Assembly (NCBI RefSeq): GCF_001757355.1
Contig: NZ_MINO01000025.1
Span: 1 to 51,915 of the forward strand
DNA: 51,915 bases
DNA from: Sphingobium phenoxybenzoativorans
GTDB taxonomy: Bacteria; Pseudomonadota; Alphaproteobacteria; Sphingomonadales; Sphingomonadaceae
Reading direction: 5' to 3'
Shown: positions 42,835 through 50,363 of the stretch, in pieces
How the letters are laid out: every line of letters begins with the position of its first letter
How positions within the stretch are numbered: position 1 is the stretch's first letter
Notes under the pieces: model-generated
Told to the model about the DNA's origin: nothing
Databases searched by the model: none
The model's input: the letters and a program-made list of their open reading frames with translations, nothing else
Position numbers and translations under genes: made by a program

Positions 42835-44022
42835 ATGCGTGTCTGCGTAGTGGGGTTGCGAGCTCTGCCATCTACAATTGGCGGCATAGAAACCTATTGC
42901 GAGATGTTGTATCCCCACATGGTGGACGAGGATGCGAACCTCCTCGTGACGATATTGACCAGATCAGGATATTCCAAAGAACGCGCTTTCAATTTCCGAT
43001 CACTGAATGTCCGGTCGATTTGGTCGCCAAGAATCTCTGGTCTTGAAACTGCGATGCATACGTTGCTCGCCATAATTTATGCGCGGCTCACCATTCACCC
43101 GCAGGTCATACATCTTCATGGCGTCGGCCCGGCATTCTTCGCGCTGTTTGCTCGCATGCTTGGGATGAAAACAGTCGTCATTCATCACGCTCCCGATTAT
43201 CGCCGTCCTAAATGGGGCATGGTAGGACGCTGGTTTTTAAAATCAGGGGAAAGGGTGGCAGCGCAATTTGCCGACGCCATCATATGTGTGAGTGACACCG
43301 TACGTCGTGATTTCCTGGGCCTCTATCCATCTGCAAGCTCTCGCACCGTCGCGATCCGCGCAGCCGCGGCACTCCCACCCCCCGCCTGGAATCACGCGGA
43401 CGAGATATTGGACGAACTGGACCTGCACCGAGGTCGATATATACTCTCTGTCGGACGGCTGGAAGCTACGAAGGCATTGGAGGATCTGATTGACGCCTTC
43501 GAGATAGCGAGCCCCCTGGGAATGAAACTGGTGATTGCCGGCTCAGGAATCGGGGATGAACGCTATGCGCAAAAACTGATTGAACGGGCTTCAGACAAAA
43601 TAGTCTTTGCCGGCCCACGTTATGGCAGCGCCTTGCGAACCCTTTATACTGAAGCAGCCTTGTTTGTGCATCCTTCCCATATGGAAGGCTTTGCCCTGGT
43701 GGTCGCTGAAGCCCTTTCCGTAAGGCTGCCGGTCATCCTGTCCGACATTGAACCCCATCGCGAGTTCAAACTCCGGGACAATTGCTATTTCAGGAGGGGA
43801 GATGTTCACCAGCTCGCTCGGTTGTTGGCTATGGACAGCTATGAGAGCTTTTATTCTAGGGAACAGTGCGAAATACAAAGCGCCAAATCCTGGACCCATG
43901 TAGCCCAGGAACATCTCTCCGTACTGGCAGGGTTATCCCGGGAACGAAAGAGGGCGCCCTCGCAGCCCGACTTTACCGTCAATTCCCGTCATTCTGACAT
44001 TTCATCAAATACCGACCAATAA
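42835..44022 (+). CDS. Glycosyltransferase family 4 protein (type A, copy 2)
   Basis: The product (395 aa) begins M-R-V-C-V-V-G-L-R-A-L-P-S-T-I-G-G-I-E-T, the typical GT-B start, so I prefer ATG 42835 to the in-frame upstream ATG 42787, which adds 16 residues spanning a G9 tract. Later motifs are H-L-H-G-V-G-P near residue 100, H-H-A-P-D-Y-R-R-P-K-W-G near 120, I-I-C-V-S-D-T-V, S-V-G-R-L-E-A-T-K near 205 and S-H-M-E-G-F-A-L-V-V-A-E-A near 285. It is paralogous to the protein at 28393. Its 3-prime end overlaps that of the convergent GT4 gene by 34 bases. Confidence 0.87.
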   Translation: MRVCVVGLRALPSTIGGIETYCEMLYPHMVDEDANLLVTILTRSGYSKERAFNFRSLNVRSIWSPRISGLETAMHTLLAIIYARLTIHPQVIHLHGVGPAFFALFARMLGMKTVVIHHAPDYRRPKWGMVGRWFLKSGERVAAQFADAIICVSDTVRRDFLGLYPSASSRTVAIRAAAALPPPAWNHADEILDELDLHRGRYILSVGRLEATKALEDLIDAFEIASPLGMKLVIAGSGIGDERYAQKLIERASDKIVFAGPRYGSALRTLYTEAALFVHPSHMEGFALVVAEALSVRLPVILSDIEPHREFKLRDNCYFRRGDVHQLARLLAMDSYESFYSREQCEIQSAKSWTHVAQEHLSVLAGLSRERKRAPSQPDFTVNSRHSDISSNTDQ

Positions 44023-45197
44023 TGATCCGCTATCCGGATCAGGGCGAAGTCCTCAGCCCGTTGAGCTGCCCGTTCCTCATATTTTCGGCGGATCACAGCG
44101 TTGTTCATGCTCCGCATCGCGGCGGCCATTGCTTCAACTGAATTCACCGGAACCAGGAGACCAAATTCCCCTTCACAGATTGTACCAGAGCCTGGCTTGG
44201 CAGTGCCTACGAGGATTTCCGCAGGGCCAGACGGACAATCAGTCGCGACAACTGCCTTGCCCAACACCATGGCCTCGACCATCGCATTGGGGAAACCCTC
44301 ATTCAATGAGGATGACACAAAATAGTCCGCCCGCGATATGATGGCGAACGGGTTCCGCATATATCCAATGAGATGAATTCGGTCTGATGCTCCAGCAGCT
44401 CTAATTTGACCTTCCAATGCCGATCGGCTTGAACCTTCCCCCATAATTACGAGGTCGCCCTTAGTTTCCGAAACGAGAAAAGCGGATACTAATTGTGCGA
44501 AATTCTTGCTCGGTTCCAAACGGCCGACAGCGATAATAAAGCTTCCAGGGAGATCGATCTCTGGTTGAGCCTGCCCATCCAGTCGGATTGCGTCCAGATT
44601 ATAGGGGTTATGGATGGTACGAATATGATCTGGATGGACGCCAAATTTCGCAACCAGATCTTTGCTTACCCCCGATGACACACCAAGCATAAGGGGGATA
44701 TGACGATATATGACGCGGGGCGCCAGCCCGACAAGGATCCGCTTCAGCCCTGAATATCGGCCATCCAGGTGGGACGAAAGATGCATCCGCTCACACGCAA
44801 TATGCTTCAAATTATGCCAACGCGCTACCAGTCCTGTCGATACATTTGCACGAACCAAAAGACTGACAACGAGCGTAGGTCGATGACTTCGAAGAAACTT
44901 CCTTAGCAGGTAAATGCTTCTCCACAGGCTGCCGCGTGAATCCAGCCTGTCAATCTTTACATATTCAGGCAGTGAGCGCGCATCGGGAAGCCGATCAAGC
45001 AAGACGACACGAACGGCATAACGTGACGCGCGCGCTCCGATTGCTTCAAGGATATTCGAAAGTGCACGCTCCGCCCCTCCAAAGCCGATGGAGTTAATGA
45101 CGAAGATAATCGTCTGCTTCGACACCCCGTCCTTGCCGTCGGACAATCTTTCTGAAGAGATTTCATGTCCGTTGAGTGCGGCTGTCTCGGTTTTCAT
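43989..45197 (-). CDS. Glycosyltransferase family 4 protein (type B, copy 2)
   Basis: The product (402 aa) has the motif F-V-I-N-S-I-G-F-G-G-A-E-R-A-L near residue 32, preceded by about 25 polar residues, so a later start is possible. S-L-L-V-R-A-N near 108, L-G-V-S-S-G-V-S-K near 170, A-V-G-R-L-E-P-S-K-N near 220 and S-L-N-E-G-F-P-N-A-M-V-E-A-M near 295 complete the GT4 pattern, with A-T-D-C-P-S-G-P-A-E-I after it. It is the closest relative in the window of the protein at 29775. It lies 29 bases downstream of the EpsD-like gene on the same strand. Confidence 0.87.
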   Translation of the reverse strand: MKTETAALNGHEISSERLSDGKDGVSKQTIIFVINSIGFGGAERALSNILEAIGARASRYAVRVVLLDRLPDARSLPEYVKIDRLDSRGSLWRSIYLLRKFLRSHRPTLVVSLLVRANVSTGLVARWHNLKHIACERMHLSSHLDGRYSGLKRILVGLAPRVIYRHIPLMLGVSSGVSKDLVAKFGVHPDHIRTIHNPYNLDAIRLDGQAQPEIDLPGSFIIAVGRLEPSKNFAQLVSAFLVSETKGDLVIMGEGSSRSALEGQIRAAGASDRIHLIGYMRNPFAIISRADYFVSSSLNEGFPNAMVEAMVLGKAVVATDCPSGPAEILVGTAKPGSGTICEGEFGLLVPVNSVEAMAAAMRSMNNAVIRRKYEERAAQRAEDFALIRIADHYWSVFDEMSE

Positions 45198-45226
45198 GCT
45201 CGGATATACGGTCGCGGCCGCCTCAA

Positions 45227-46093
45227 CTATTTCTTGTCGGCAGAGGCACCGCTCTCGACCGGGGCATAGCCCGGCTTATACTCGATTTTCACCGCCTTAC
45301 GTCGATAATTCACCTGCTCCTCAAGCGCTTTTTCAACATTCTGCTTCTTCAGAATCTCCATCGCAGCATTTTGTTGTTCCTTTGGCCCAATCGGCGCGTT
45401 GATAACATTCACCTTGCTATTGATCAGCAGCTGCTGACCATTGGCGATGATGAAAGGCATGCCGTCCGGCAGCTTATCAATCTGATTGACCATCTCTTTT
45501 GGCAGCGAAACGGCATCAAGCTTACTCCGGCGACGTTGGAAGGGATGCTTTTTCGTGGTGAGGTAGCGGACTACTTCTTCATTGCTGTTCAGCTTTTGCA
45601 GCTCATTCTTATCCAATGATGCGACAGATGTGCTAATCTGATCAAGGTCATAGATCTTACGTCCGCTAAATTTCTGAGGATTGTCGTTTATAAATTGCTG
45701 AACCTCCGCCGACGACGGCGTAGGAAACTGCTGCATCCGCTCGTTAACAAGCATGGAAGCCAAAATTACTTCCCGCATACGCTGAACAGCAGCCAGGTAA
45801 TCCGGCGATTTGTCCAGCCGGGCCTTTTTTGCCTCGATTGCCAGCAATTTCCGACTAATAATCCTCTCCAAAACCTCGGAACGCTGCGCCTGCGTCTGCG
45901 GCGCAGCCTGAACATTTTCGGCCAATAGTTCTGATCGGATGTCGCGCTGGGTAATATCTTCCCCATCAATGCTGGCAACCACCTGTCCGGTGGTTTCCGA
46001 TTTCTCTTCGCATCCGGTCAGTCCGACCAGGGCCATCGCAGAGCATATTGCCAAAGCCATAAATCTGTTCGATTGATGACGCCTGCTCACACT
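45227..46093 (-). CDS. EpsD-like peptidyl-prolyl isomerase lipoprotein
   Basis: The product (288 aa) starts at GTG 46093, with AAGGA 6 bases upstream, giving M-S-R-R-H-Q-S-N-R-F and a lipoprotein signal with lipobox V-G-L-T-G-C. The mature protein has V-A-S-I-D-G-E-D-I-T near residue 40, a helical SurA/PpiD-type chaperone region, and a weak parvulin-like C-terminal half with D-L-D-Q-I and A-V-S-L-P-K-E-M. This matches the EpsD family found beside exosortases and EPS genes. It would act in the periplasm in folding exported EPS or PEP-CTERM proteins. The C-terminus is charged and low in complexity. Confidence 0.8.
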   Translation of the reverse strand, partial: SVSRRHQSNRFMALAICSAMALVGLTGCEEKSETTGQVVASIDGEDITQRDIRSELLAENVQAAPQTQAQRSEVLERIISRKLLAIEAKKARLDKSPDYLAAVQRMREVILASMLVNERMQQFPTPSSAEVQQFINDNPQKFSGRKIYDLDQISTSVASLDKNELQKLNSNEEVVRYLTTKKHPFQRRRSKLDAVSLPKEMVNQIDKLPDGMPFIIANGQQLLINSKVNVINAPIGPKEQQNAAMEILKKQNVEKALEEQVNYRRKAVKIEYKPGYAPVESGASADKK

Positions 46094-46154
46094 GTATCCT
46101 TTCCAAATGATTGCCATATTCCCTAACAATGGGACAGAAACAAGGTTGATTTAA

Positions 46155-46400
46155 TTGCAAACCGTATATGACTGGGTCACGATGGCCATATTCTGTGGAA
46201 TCATCGTATTATTCCTTGAGCGGTCCATAGGGCAGAAAGTCGAAGATGACCGTGTGGAATATTACCTTCCTCCCTGCGTCGGCTGTGCATTGGCCAATTA
46301 TTTTGGCAATGCCGGAGATAATCTTATCGCAATTGCTATCATTCTTCTGTCAATTGCGTACATCTTCAAAGTCCTCAAGCCATTCCGTGGACTCACATGA
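46155..46400 (+). CDS. Small two-helix membrane protein, XrtV-system accessory type
   Basis: The product (81 aa) starts at TTG 46155, with AAGG 9 bases upstream. It has two membrane helices, V-T-M-A-I-F-C-G-I-I-V-L-F-L near residue 8 and L-I-A-I-A-I-I-L-L-S-I-A-Y-I near 56. Between them is the well-conserved-looking segment Y-Y-L-P-P-C-V-G-C-A-L-A-N-Y-F-G-N. I recall small proteins with Y-L-P-P-x-V-G-C-A-x-A-N-Y beside exosortase V in sphingomonads, annotated as accessory proteins; this is from memory. It is on the strand opposite the rest of the sorting module, between EpsD and EpsI. Confidence 0.7.
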   Translation: MQTVYDWVTMAIFCGIIVLFLERSIGQKVEDDRVEYYLPPCVGCALANYFGNAGDNLIAIAIILLSIAYIFKVLKPFRGLT

Positions 46401-46409
46401 TCCGCGCAA

Positions 46410-47126
46410 TCACTTGAGTGCGCTGTCCCCGAGATAAACTTGCCGCGCAGTGCCTGCAATTCCGCTAACCATGTCTTTCATGAAACCGCCCAGCGTCTGA
46501 AAGGCTTTCGCTCGATCTGCTGATATCATCGATATCCGAATGAGCACTGCGTCAGGCACTACGCCCGAAAAGTTACTCTTGAGAATAGCTATACGCTGCG
46601 CGGCGTAGTCTGCGGGAAACTGATGACCAATCCGGGTCCAATACAAGATTTGCTCAACCCTGTCGCTCCGGGAAGCTGTGAGAAAAATGGCCTCACTTGG
46701 CCGACCCAAAATATCGTCTGTCCTGACATGCGTTCGATAGTCGATATGAAAACCGGCCGCAGGATAACAAGTCTCGGGTCGGTGAATTTGCACATCATAT
46801 TCCTGGGCCCTGTCATAAGCCACGAGGAGCATGATAAACGGGTCGATGCCGTTCGAATAAGTGCCAAAGCGCGTGTTGCTGTACAGTATCTTCGTTAGAT
46901 CATCCTCGACCGGCAAGACAACGCCATCCTCACCTGTAAAACGGAAATTGCCCACCAGCGGCGGCGTCACGCTGCGAAAGGCATCCTGACTTATCCCAGG
47001 ACGTTTGGATGTCAGCCGAACCCCGTAATGCGCCGCTCCCGCAAAGCCCAAAAGGCCGGCCAGTAGCAATTCTCGGCGACCTATCCTTCCCAAAGCAGTA
47101 GGAAGCGGCTGCGCAGCACTATCCAT
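46410..47126 (-). CDS. EpsI-family protein, exosortase-associated
   Basis: The product (238 aa from ATG 47126) has one N-terminal hydrophobic segment after R-R-E (L-L-L-A-G-L-L-G-F-A-G-A-A), then a periplasmic domain with V-Q-I-H-R-P-E-T-C-Y-P-A-A-G-F near residue 113, the hallmark of EpsI proteins (H-R-P-E-x-C-Y-P). Known context: EpsI is encoded beside, or fused to, exosortases in EPS/PEP-CTERM loci; its biochemical role is not settled. The ATG overlaps the exosortase stop by 8 bases, so translation is coupled. A longer in-frame start at 47168 lies within the exosortase gene and is less likely. Confidence 0.85.
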   Translation of the reverse strand: MDSAAQPLPTALGRIGRRELLLAGLLGFAGAAHYGVRLTSKRPGISQDAFRSVTPPLVGNFRFTGEDGVVLPVEDDLTKILYSNTRFGTYSNGIDPFIMLLVAYDRAQEYDVQIHRPETCYPAAGFHIDYRTHVRTDDILGRPSEAIFLTASRSDRVEQILYWTRIGHQFPADYAAQRIAILKSNFSGVVPDAVLIRISMISADRAKAFQTLGGFMKDMVSGIAGTARQVYLGDSALK

Positions 47127-48003
47127 GCTTAGCCTGCCTATGCACGAACCGCTGGTAGATTGGTGCAAACAGATGATCGAAAAGGATCAACCCGGCCAGA
47201 GTGACCATGAACATCGTCAAGCCCGCGGCCTCATGAAACGCGCCTTGTGCAAAAGCCTCTCCAGAATAATGCGTAGCTAAAAGGAGCATCATTACGCGAA
47301 TGAAATTCGCCAGTACGGCAATAGGAAATATAAACATCATAAGTATTAATGAATATATCCAGTCAAATCTTCTAAATAAATAAATATATAACAACCCTAT
47401 TGCCATAAGACTAACAAGTGAATTCAATCCTGCGCAAGCTGCTGCAACAGTGACTTCATATTGATCTATGAAGATAGACGATCCGCTATTGGCCACATCA
47501 AATCCTAATGGAGACAAGATATCAACAGCAGCCTCAGATATCTTCAGCTTGAGCATCCTGATGAATGGCCCAGTCATCGAAATTGGCGGAGGAATAATAA
47601 AGAATAAATATAAAATCGGAAACCATAATTTTATAAACAACCTGTTCCCAATATAAATGTAAATCATTGATATGGTGCATATCAACGCGCCCAATGCTTG
47701 TATCCAGCTAATCCCAGACCTGCTTCCGAGCAAATATATTAGTATGGAGATAATTATAGATGGATATGCCCTGAAAAAGTTTCCATCCTTTAAAAGCTCC
47801 CTATTGTTGAGAATCTCTCTGGTTATTAGCCATAACCCCGTCGCAAGTATCAGCGGACCGTGCGCACCCTGATCTGTAGACCATTCATGCTTTGCCAAGC
47901 CCAAAATTACAGGAGCCCAGAAGAAGCTAAAAGCTCCGACAAGAAGGAATGTATAAAATAATGGGCGTGTTATTGCCGGCATCTGCGTTGAATATTGTGA
48001 CAT
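47119..48003 (-). CDS. xrtV: Exosortase, probably XrtV type
   Basis: The product (294 aa) is an eight-helix transpeptidase-like membrane protein that processes PEP-CTERM proteins. All three catalytic residues of the family are visible: Cys in V-A-A-A-C-A-G-L-N-S-L near residue 190, Arg in L-A-N-F-I-R-V-M-M near 238, and His in G-A-F-H-E-A-A-G near 259. D-Q-G-A-H-G-P-L near residue 45 is also typical. The type V assignment rests on the neighbouring accessory proteins and is therefore less sure than the family. It is followed by epsI in overlap. The five PEP-CTERM genes in this window are its likely substrates. Confidence 0.9.
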   Translation of the reverse strand: MSQYSTQMPAITRPLFYTFLLVGAFSFFWAPVILGLAKHEWSTDQGAHGPLILATGLWLITREILNNRELLKDGNFFRAYPSIIISILIYLLGSRSGISWIQALGALICTISMIYIYIGNRLFIKLWFPILYLFFIIPPPISMTGPFIRMLKLKISEAAVDILSPLGFDVANSGSSIFIDQYEVTVAAACAGLNSLVSLMAIGLLYIYLFRRFDWIYSLILMMFIFPIAVLANFIRVMMLLLATHYSGEAFAQGAFHEAAGLTMFMVTLAGLILFDHLFAPIYQRFVHRQAKHG

Positions 48004-48355
48004 GTTACAGAGAATTCCACACCCGCAGCCAAGACACCCTCATCGATCATCGTCGGAGGCATTAAGATCGTCCCACTTCCGACAGTGACTGGATCAAGCC
48101 CGGAGGTTACCAGCCGGATAGCCGTTAATGGCAATTTAGCCTAGGTTTTTCCCACCCTCACTAGCGACCACTTGCGCAGAACGCGGGCCCAGGGCCGTCC
48201 GCACCTGCGACACAAAGAGCTGGCGCAGACCTGTCAGCACTTCTTCAGCTGAAACGGAAAGGCGCTCCACCCCTGAAGGTGAAGCGCCTTTCCCATTTAC
48301 GTTATACCCGGACCACAGGCGCGCAATCACTCGCGTCCTACAGCATCAAGCAGGA
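48004..48355. other. Intergenic region between PEP-CTERM and exosortase genes
   Basis: Apart from the hairpin at 48257-48292 I see no feature. A minus-strand frame of 64 codons at 48136-48330 runs through the hairpin and has no ribosome site, so I reject it. The exosortase promoter should lie here. Confidence 0.4.
48257..48292 (-). terminator. Hairpin terminator downstream of PEP-CTERM gene
   Basis: A 10-bp perfect stem (48257-48266 with 48283-48292), one mismatch, then 4 further pairs enclose a 6-base loop. On the minus strand the stem ends in CCTTTC and is followed by CGTTTCAGC. It lies 63 bases downstream of the PEP-CTERM stop and would isolate that gene from the exosortase operon. Because the arms contain A and T runs it may work in both directions. 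Confidence 0.7.
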
Positions 48356-48913
48356 TTATTGCGCGTACGAAACCGTCGTCTTGACCCGGCGACGGCGGCG
48401 CATTGCCATACCCATGGCACCAAAACCAAGCACCATCATCGCCCAGGTTGCCGGCTCCGGCACTGCCGAGGTGACAGTCAGGAACCCGAGCCCGCCAGCA
48501 CTATTATTACCGTTCACAGCCGACGTAAAGTTGTAGGCCTTTGGAAAATCCAGGAAGCCGGTGCTGCCGATATCATCACCGTAGAACGACAGAATTGTGC
48601 TGCCGAAGGCCAGGTCAAAAAGACCAAGATTGGATACCGTGTAGAAGGTTATGGAGTCAGGCGTGCCTGCTACGCTGACGTCATCCAAGGAATATTTGAA
48701 ATTCGTGAAGCTTGATGTCGGGTTGCTATCAAGTGGATTCGGCAGGCTAAAAGAGAACTGGAACGATGTGTTAGCCTTGCTGTAGGCAGTCGTCGCCGTG
48801 CTACCACCCCAAAGGCCAGTGCCCTGGAGGAGCACAGCGGCATCTGCCGCCGTGGAAACTGCCGCCATGGCAAGGGCGCTGCCAAGAGCCAAAAGCTTGC
48901 TCTTTAATTTCAT
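48356..48913 (-). CDS. PEP-CTERM sorting domain-containing protein (185 aa)
   Basis: ATG 48913 has AAGGA 6 bases upstream. The signal peptide M-K-L-K-S-K-L-L-A-L-G-S-A-L-A-M-A-A is cleaved near A-D-A-A. The mature part is Ser/Thr/Asn-rich with F-Q-F-S-F-S-L-P-N-P-L near residue 51 and F-Y-G-D-D-I-G-S-T near 110. The sorting signal V-P-E-P-A-T-W-A-M-M-V-L-G-F-G-A-M-G precedes M-A-M-R-R-R-R-R and a short tail ending Y-A-Q. It is the PEP-CTERM gene closest to the exosortase and has a distinct control region with a palindrome and a TTAA-N7-TTAA box. Confidence 0.9.
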   Translation of the reverse strand: MKLKSKLLALGSALAMAAVSTAADAAVLLQGTGLWGGSTATTAYSKANTSFQFSFSLPNPLDSNPTSSFTNFKYSLDDVSVAGTPDSITFYTVSNLGLFDLAFGSTILSFYGDDIGSTGFLDFPKAYNFTSAVNGNNSAGGLGFLTVTSAVPEPATWAMMVLGFGAMGMAMRRRRRVKTTVSYAQ

Positions 48914-48963
48914 ATCAGTTCCTTCCTCGAACCTTGTCCGACGTTAAATGCGCCCCGCTATAA

Positions 48964-48979
48964 TTAACCGCCTGTTAAC
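48964..48979 (-). promoter_or_regulatory. CtrA-like TTAA-N7-TTAA box
   Basis: TTAA at 48964-48967 and TTAA at 48975-48978 are separated by exactly 7 bases, followed by C on the plus strand. This matches the consensus for CtrA, the alphaproteobacterial cell-cycle and motility regulator. It lies 51-66 bases upstream of the PEP-CTERM start, a plausible place for activation. It is a consensus match only; TTAA is common in AT-rich DNA, although this stretch is not especially AT-rich. Confidence 0.45.
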
Positions 48980-49019
48980 GGAAAAGTGGCGCTCTGTCGC
49001 ACCGATTATTTGCTCGAGT

Positions 49020-49038
49020 TTGTCTCATAATGAGACAA
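49020..49038. promoter_or_regulatory. Perfect 19-bp palindrome, candidate operator
   Basis: TTGTCTCAT-A-ATGAGACAA has 9-bp perfect arms around a single base. A related, shorter repeat, GTCTC-AAGC-GAGAC, lies at 49077-49090, 55 bases away from start to start. Such paired palindromes are typical of binding sites for dimeric regulators. It is about 107 bases upstream of the minus-strand PEP-CTERM gene and about 325 bases upstream of the plus-strand GT2 gene. Confidence 0.55.
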
Positions 49039-49361
49039 GAATGAAAAGTTATTTTGCATTTGCGAAAGAGCGACTGGTCTCAAGCGAGACACATTTGATC
49101 AGATTTGCGATATTTTGGCTACTGTTTTCAGTGCGCTAACGTAACAGTGCCACAAAGGACGCTTCGAAGCTTAGTTGCGCCGCATCAACGGCGATTCGGC
49201 TCTAGGTCACTCGACTGCCACAAACACCGGCCAGCGAATTGCCGATCTACGAAATCCGCCAACCAACAGTGGGAAATGCGCGCTCTCTATATTCCCGAGC
49301 TATTGTTCCAATTTCGAAATAAACACCGCCCGCTCCGCTTGCGCATTTGAAGGTTTCGTGC
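49039..49361. other. Intergenic region upstream of GT2 gene
   Basis: Except for the GTCTC-N4-GAGAC repeat at 49077-49090, I see no gene or clear signal. Short plus-strand frames here have no ribosome sites. Confidence 0.35.
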
Positions 49362-50363
49362 ATGTTCGGCACACAGGGGGAGAAAATTCATTCGATGACT
49401 GAATATCTGGATTCAAGCGATCTTGTTTCCGTCATTATTCCGCTCTTCAATGCAGCAGCTACCATTGATCGCACGCTAATTAGCGTAAGGACGCAAACTC
49501 ATGCAGCATTGGAAATTATCGTCGTTGATGACGGCTCGACCGACGGCGGGCCGGATATAGTCCGTCGCCACGCGTCCCAAGATCAGCGTATCACACTCCT
49601 CCACCAGAAGAACGCCGGGGTGGCAGCTGCCCGCAACGCTGGGATCGCGGCTGCGTCCGGGAAATTCATCGCTCCTATCGATGCTGACGATCTCTGGGCG
49701 CCAGAGAAAACGTCCCTACAATTGGCGGCACTTCTGCGAGCAGGCCCTGGAACAGCCGCCGCATATTGCTGGTACGCGATGATTGATCAAGCCGACCATA
49801 TCCTTCTCGAGAAACGCTGCATGGCAGATGGTAATGTCCTTCCAGTTATGGCCCTCTACAACATCGTCGGAAATGGCAGCTCAGCGATGATGAGGAGAGA
49901 GGCCGTCTCCTCTGCGGGAGGGTATGATCGCGGACTGCGGGAGATGGGGGCTGAAGGCTGCGAGGACTATACGCTTTATTTCACTATTGCGGAGCGCTCC
50001 CATTTTGCGCTCGTCCCACAAACGCTCGTCGGATATCGTGAAAGCCCGGCAAACATGTCCAGCGATCTGCGCAAGGCGCTGCGTTCCCGTGATCTTTGTG
50101 TACCCAAATTTGCCGAACGGCACCCGGAACTGGCTCGGACATTTCATCGAGGTCGGAGCCGCGTACTCCGGTTTATGCTTGGCCGTTCATTTCGCCTGCG
50201 AAACTGGAAAGATTTCAGATTTGTCTTGCTTGAGATGGTGCGGCACGACCCTATTGGAGCCCTCATCAGCATAGCCCAGCTGACATTGGGACTTGTTGGT
50301 CGCCTGAGACGGTCCATCGATGGGAGGAGAGAGTATTTTGCGATCGGGCGGATCGATCATTGA
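49362..50363 (+). CDS. Glycosyltransferase family 2 protein
   Basis: The product (333 aa) shows V-S-V-I-I-P-L-F-N-A-A-A-T near residue 22, I-I-V-V-D-D-G-S-T-D-G-G near 50, G-V-A-A-A-R-N-A-G-I near 87 and I-A-P-I-D-A-D-D-L-W near 106: the full GT2 pattern with the D-x-D metal site. G-C-E-D-Y-T-L-Y-F near 205 is the acceptor-side acidic motif. ATG 49362 has GAAGG 8 bases upstream; ATG 49395 is a shorter alternative. The stop overlaps the start of the next GT2 gene by one base (TGATG), indicating an operon. Confidence 0.87.
   Translation: MFGTQGEKIHSMTEYLDSSDLVSVIIPLFNAAATIDRTLISVRTQTHAALEIIVVDDGSTDGGPDIVRRHASQDQRITLLHQKNAGVAAARNAGIAAASGKFIAPIDADDLWAPEKTSLQLAALLRAGPGTAAAYCWYAMIDQADHILLEKRCMADGNVLPVMALYNIVGNGSSAMMRREAVSSAGGYDRGLREMGAEGCEDYTLYFTIAERSHFALVPQTLVGYRESPANMSSDLRKALRSRDLCVPKFAERHPELARTFHRGRSRVLRFMLGRSFRLRNWKDFRFVLLEMVRHDPIGALISIAQLTLGLVGRLRRSIDGRREYFAIGRIDH

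Noticed and set aside
48136..48330. Minus-strand frame of 64 codons
   Set aside because: It runs through the hairpin terminator of the PEP-CTERM gene and has no ribosome site.
48914..49361. Sigma-54 promoter (-24/-12) for the PEP-CTERM gene
   Set aside because: I looked for GG-N10-GC elements here and upstream of the other PEP-CTERM genes, because some EPS/PEP-CTERM systems use sigma-54, and found no convincing match.
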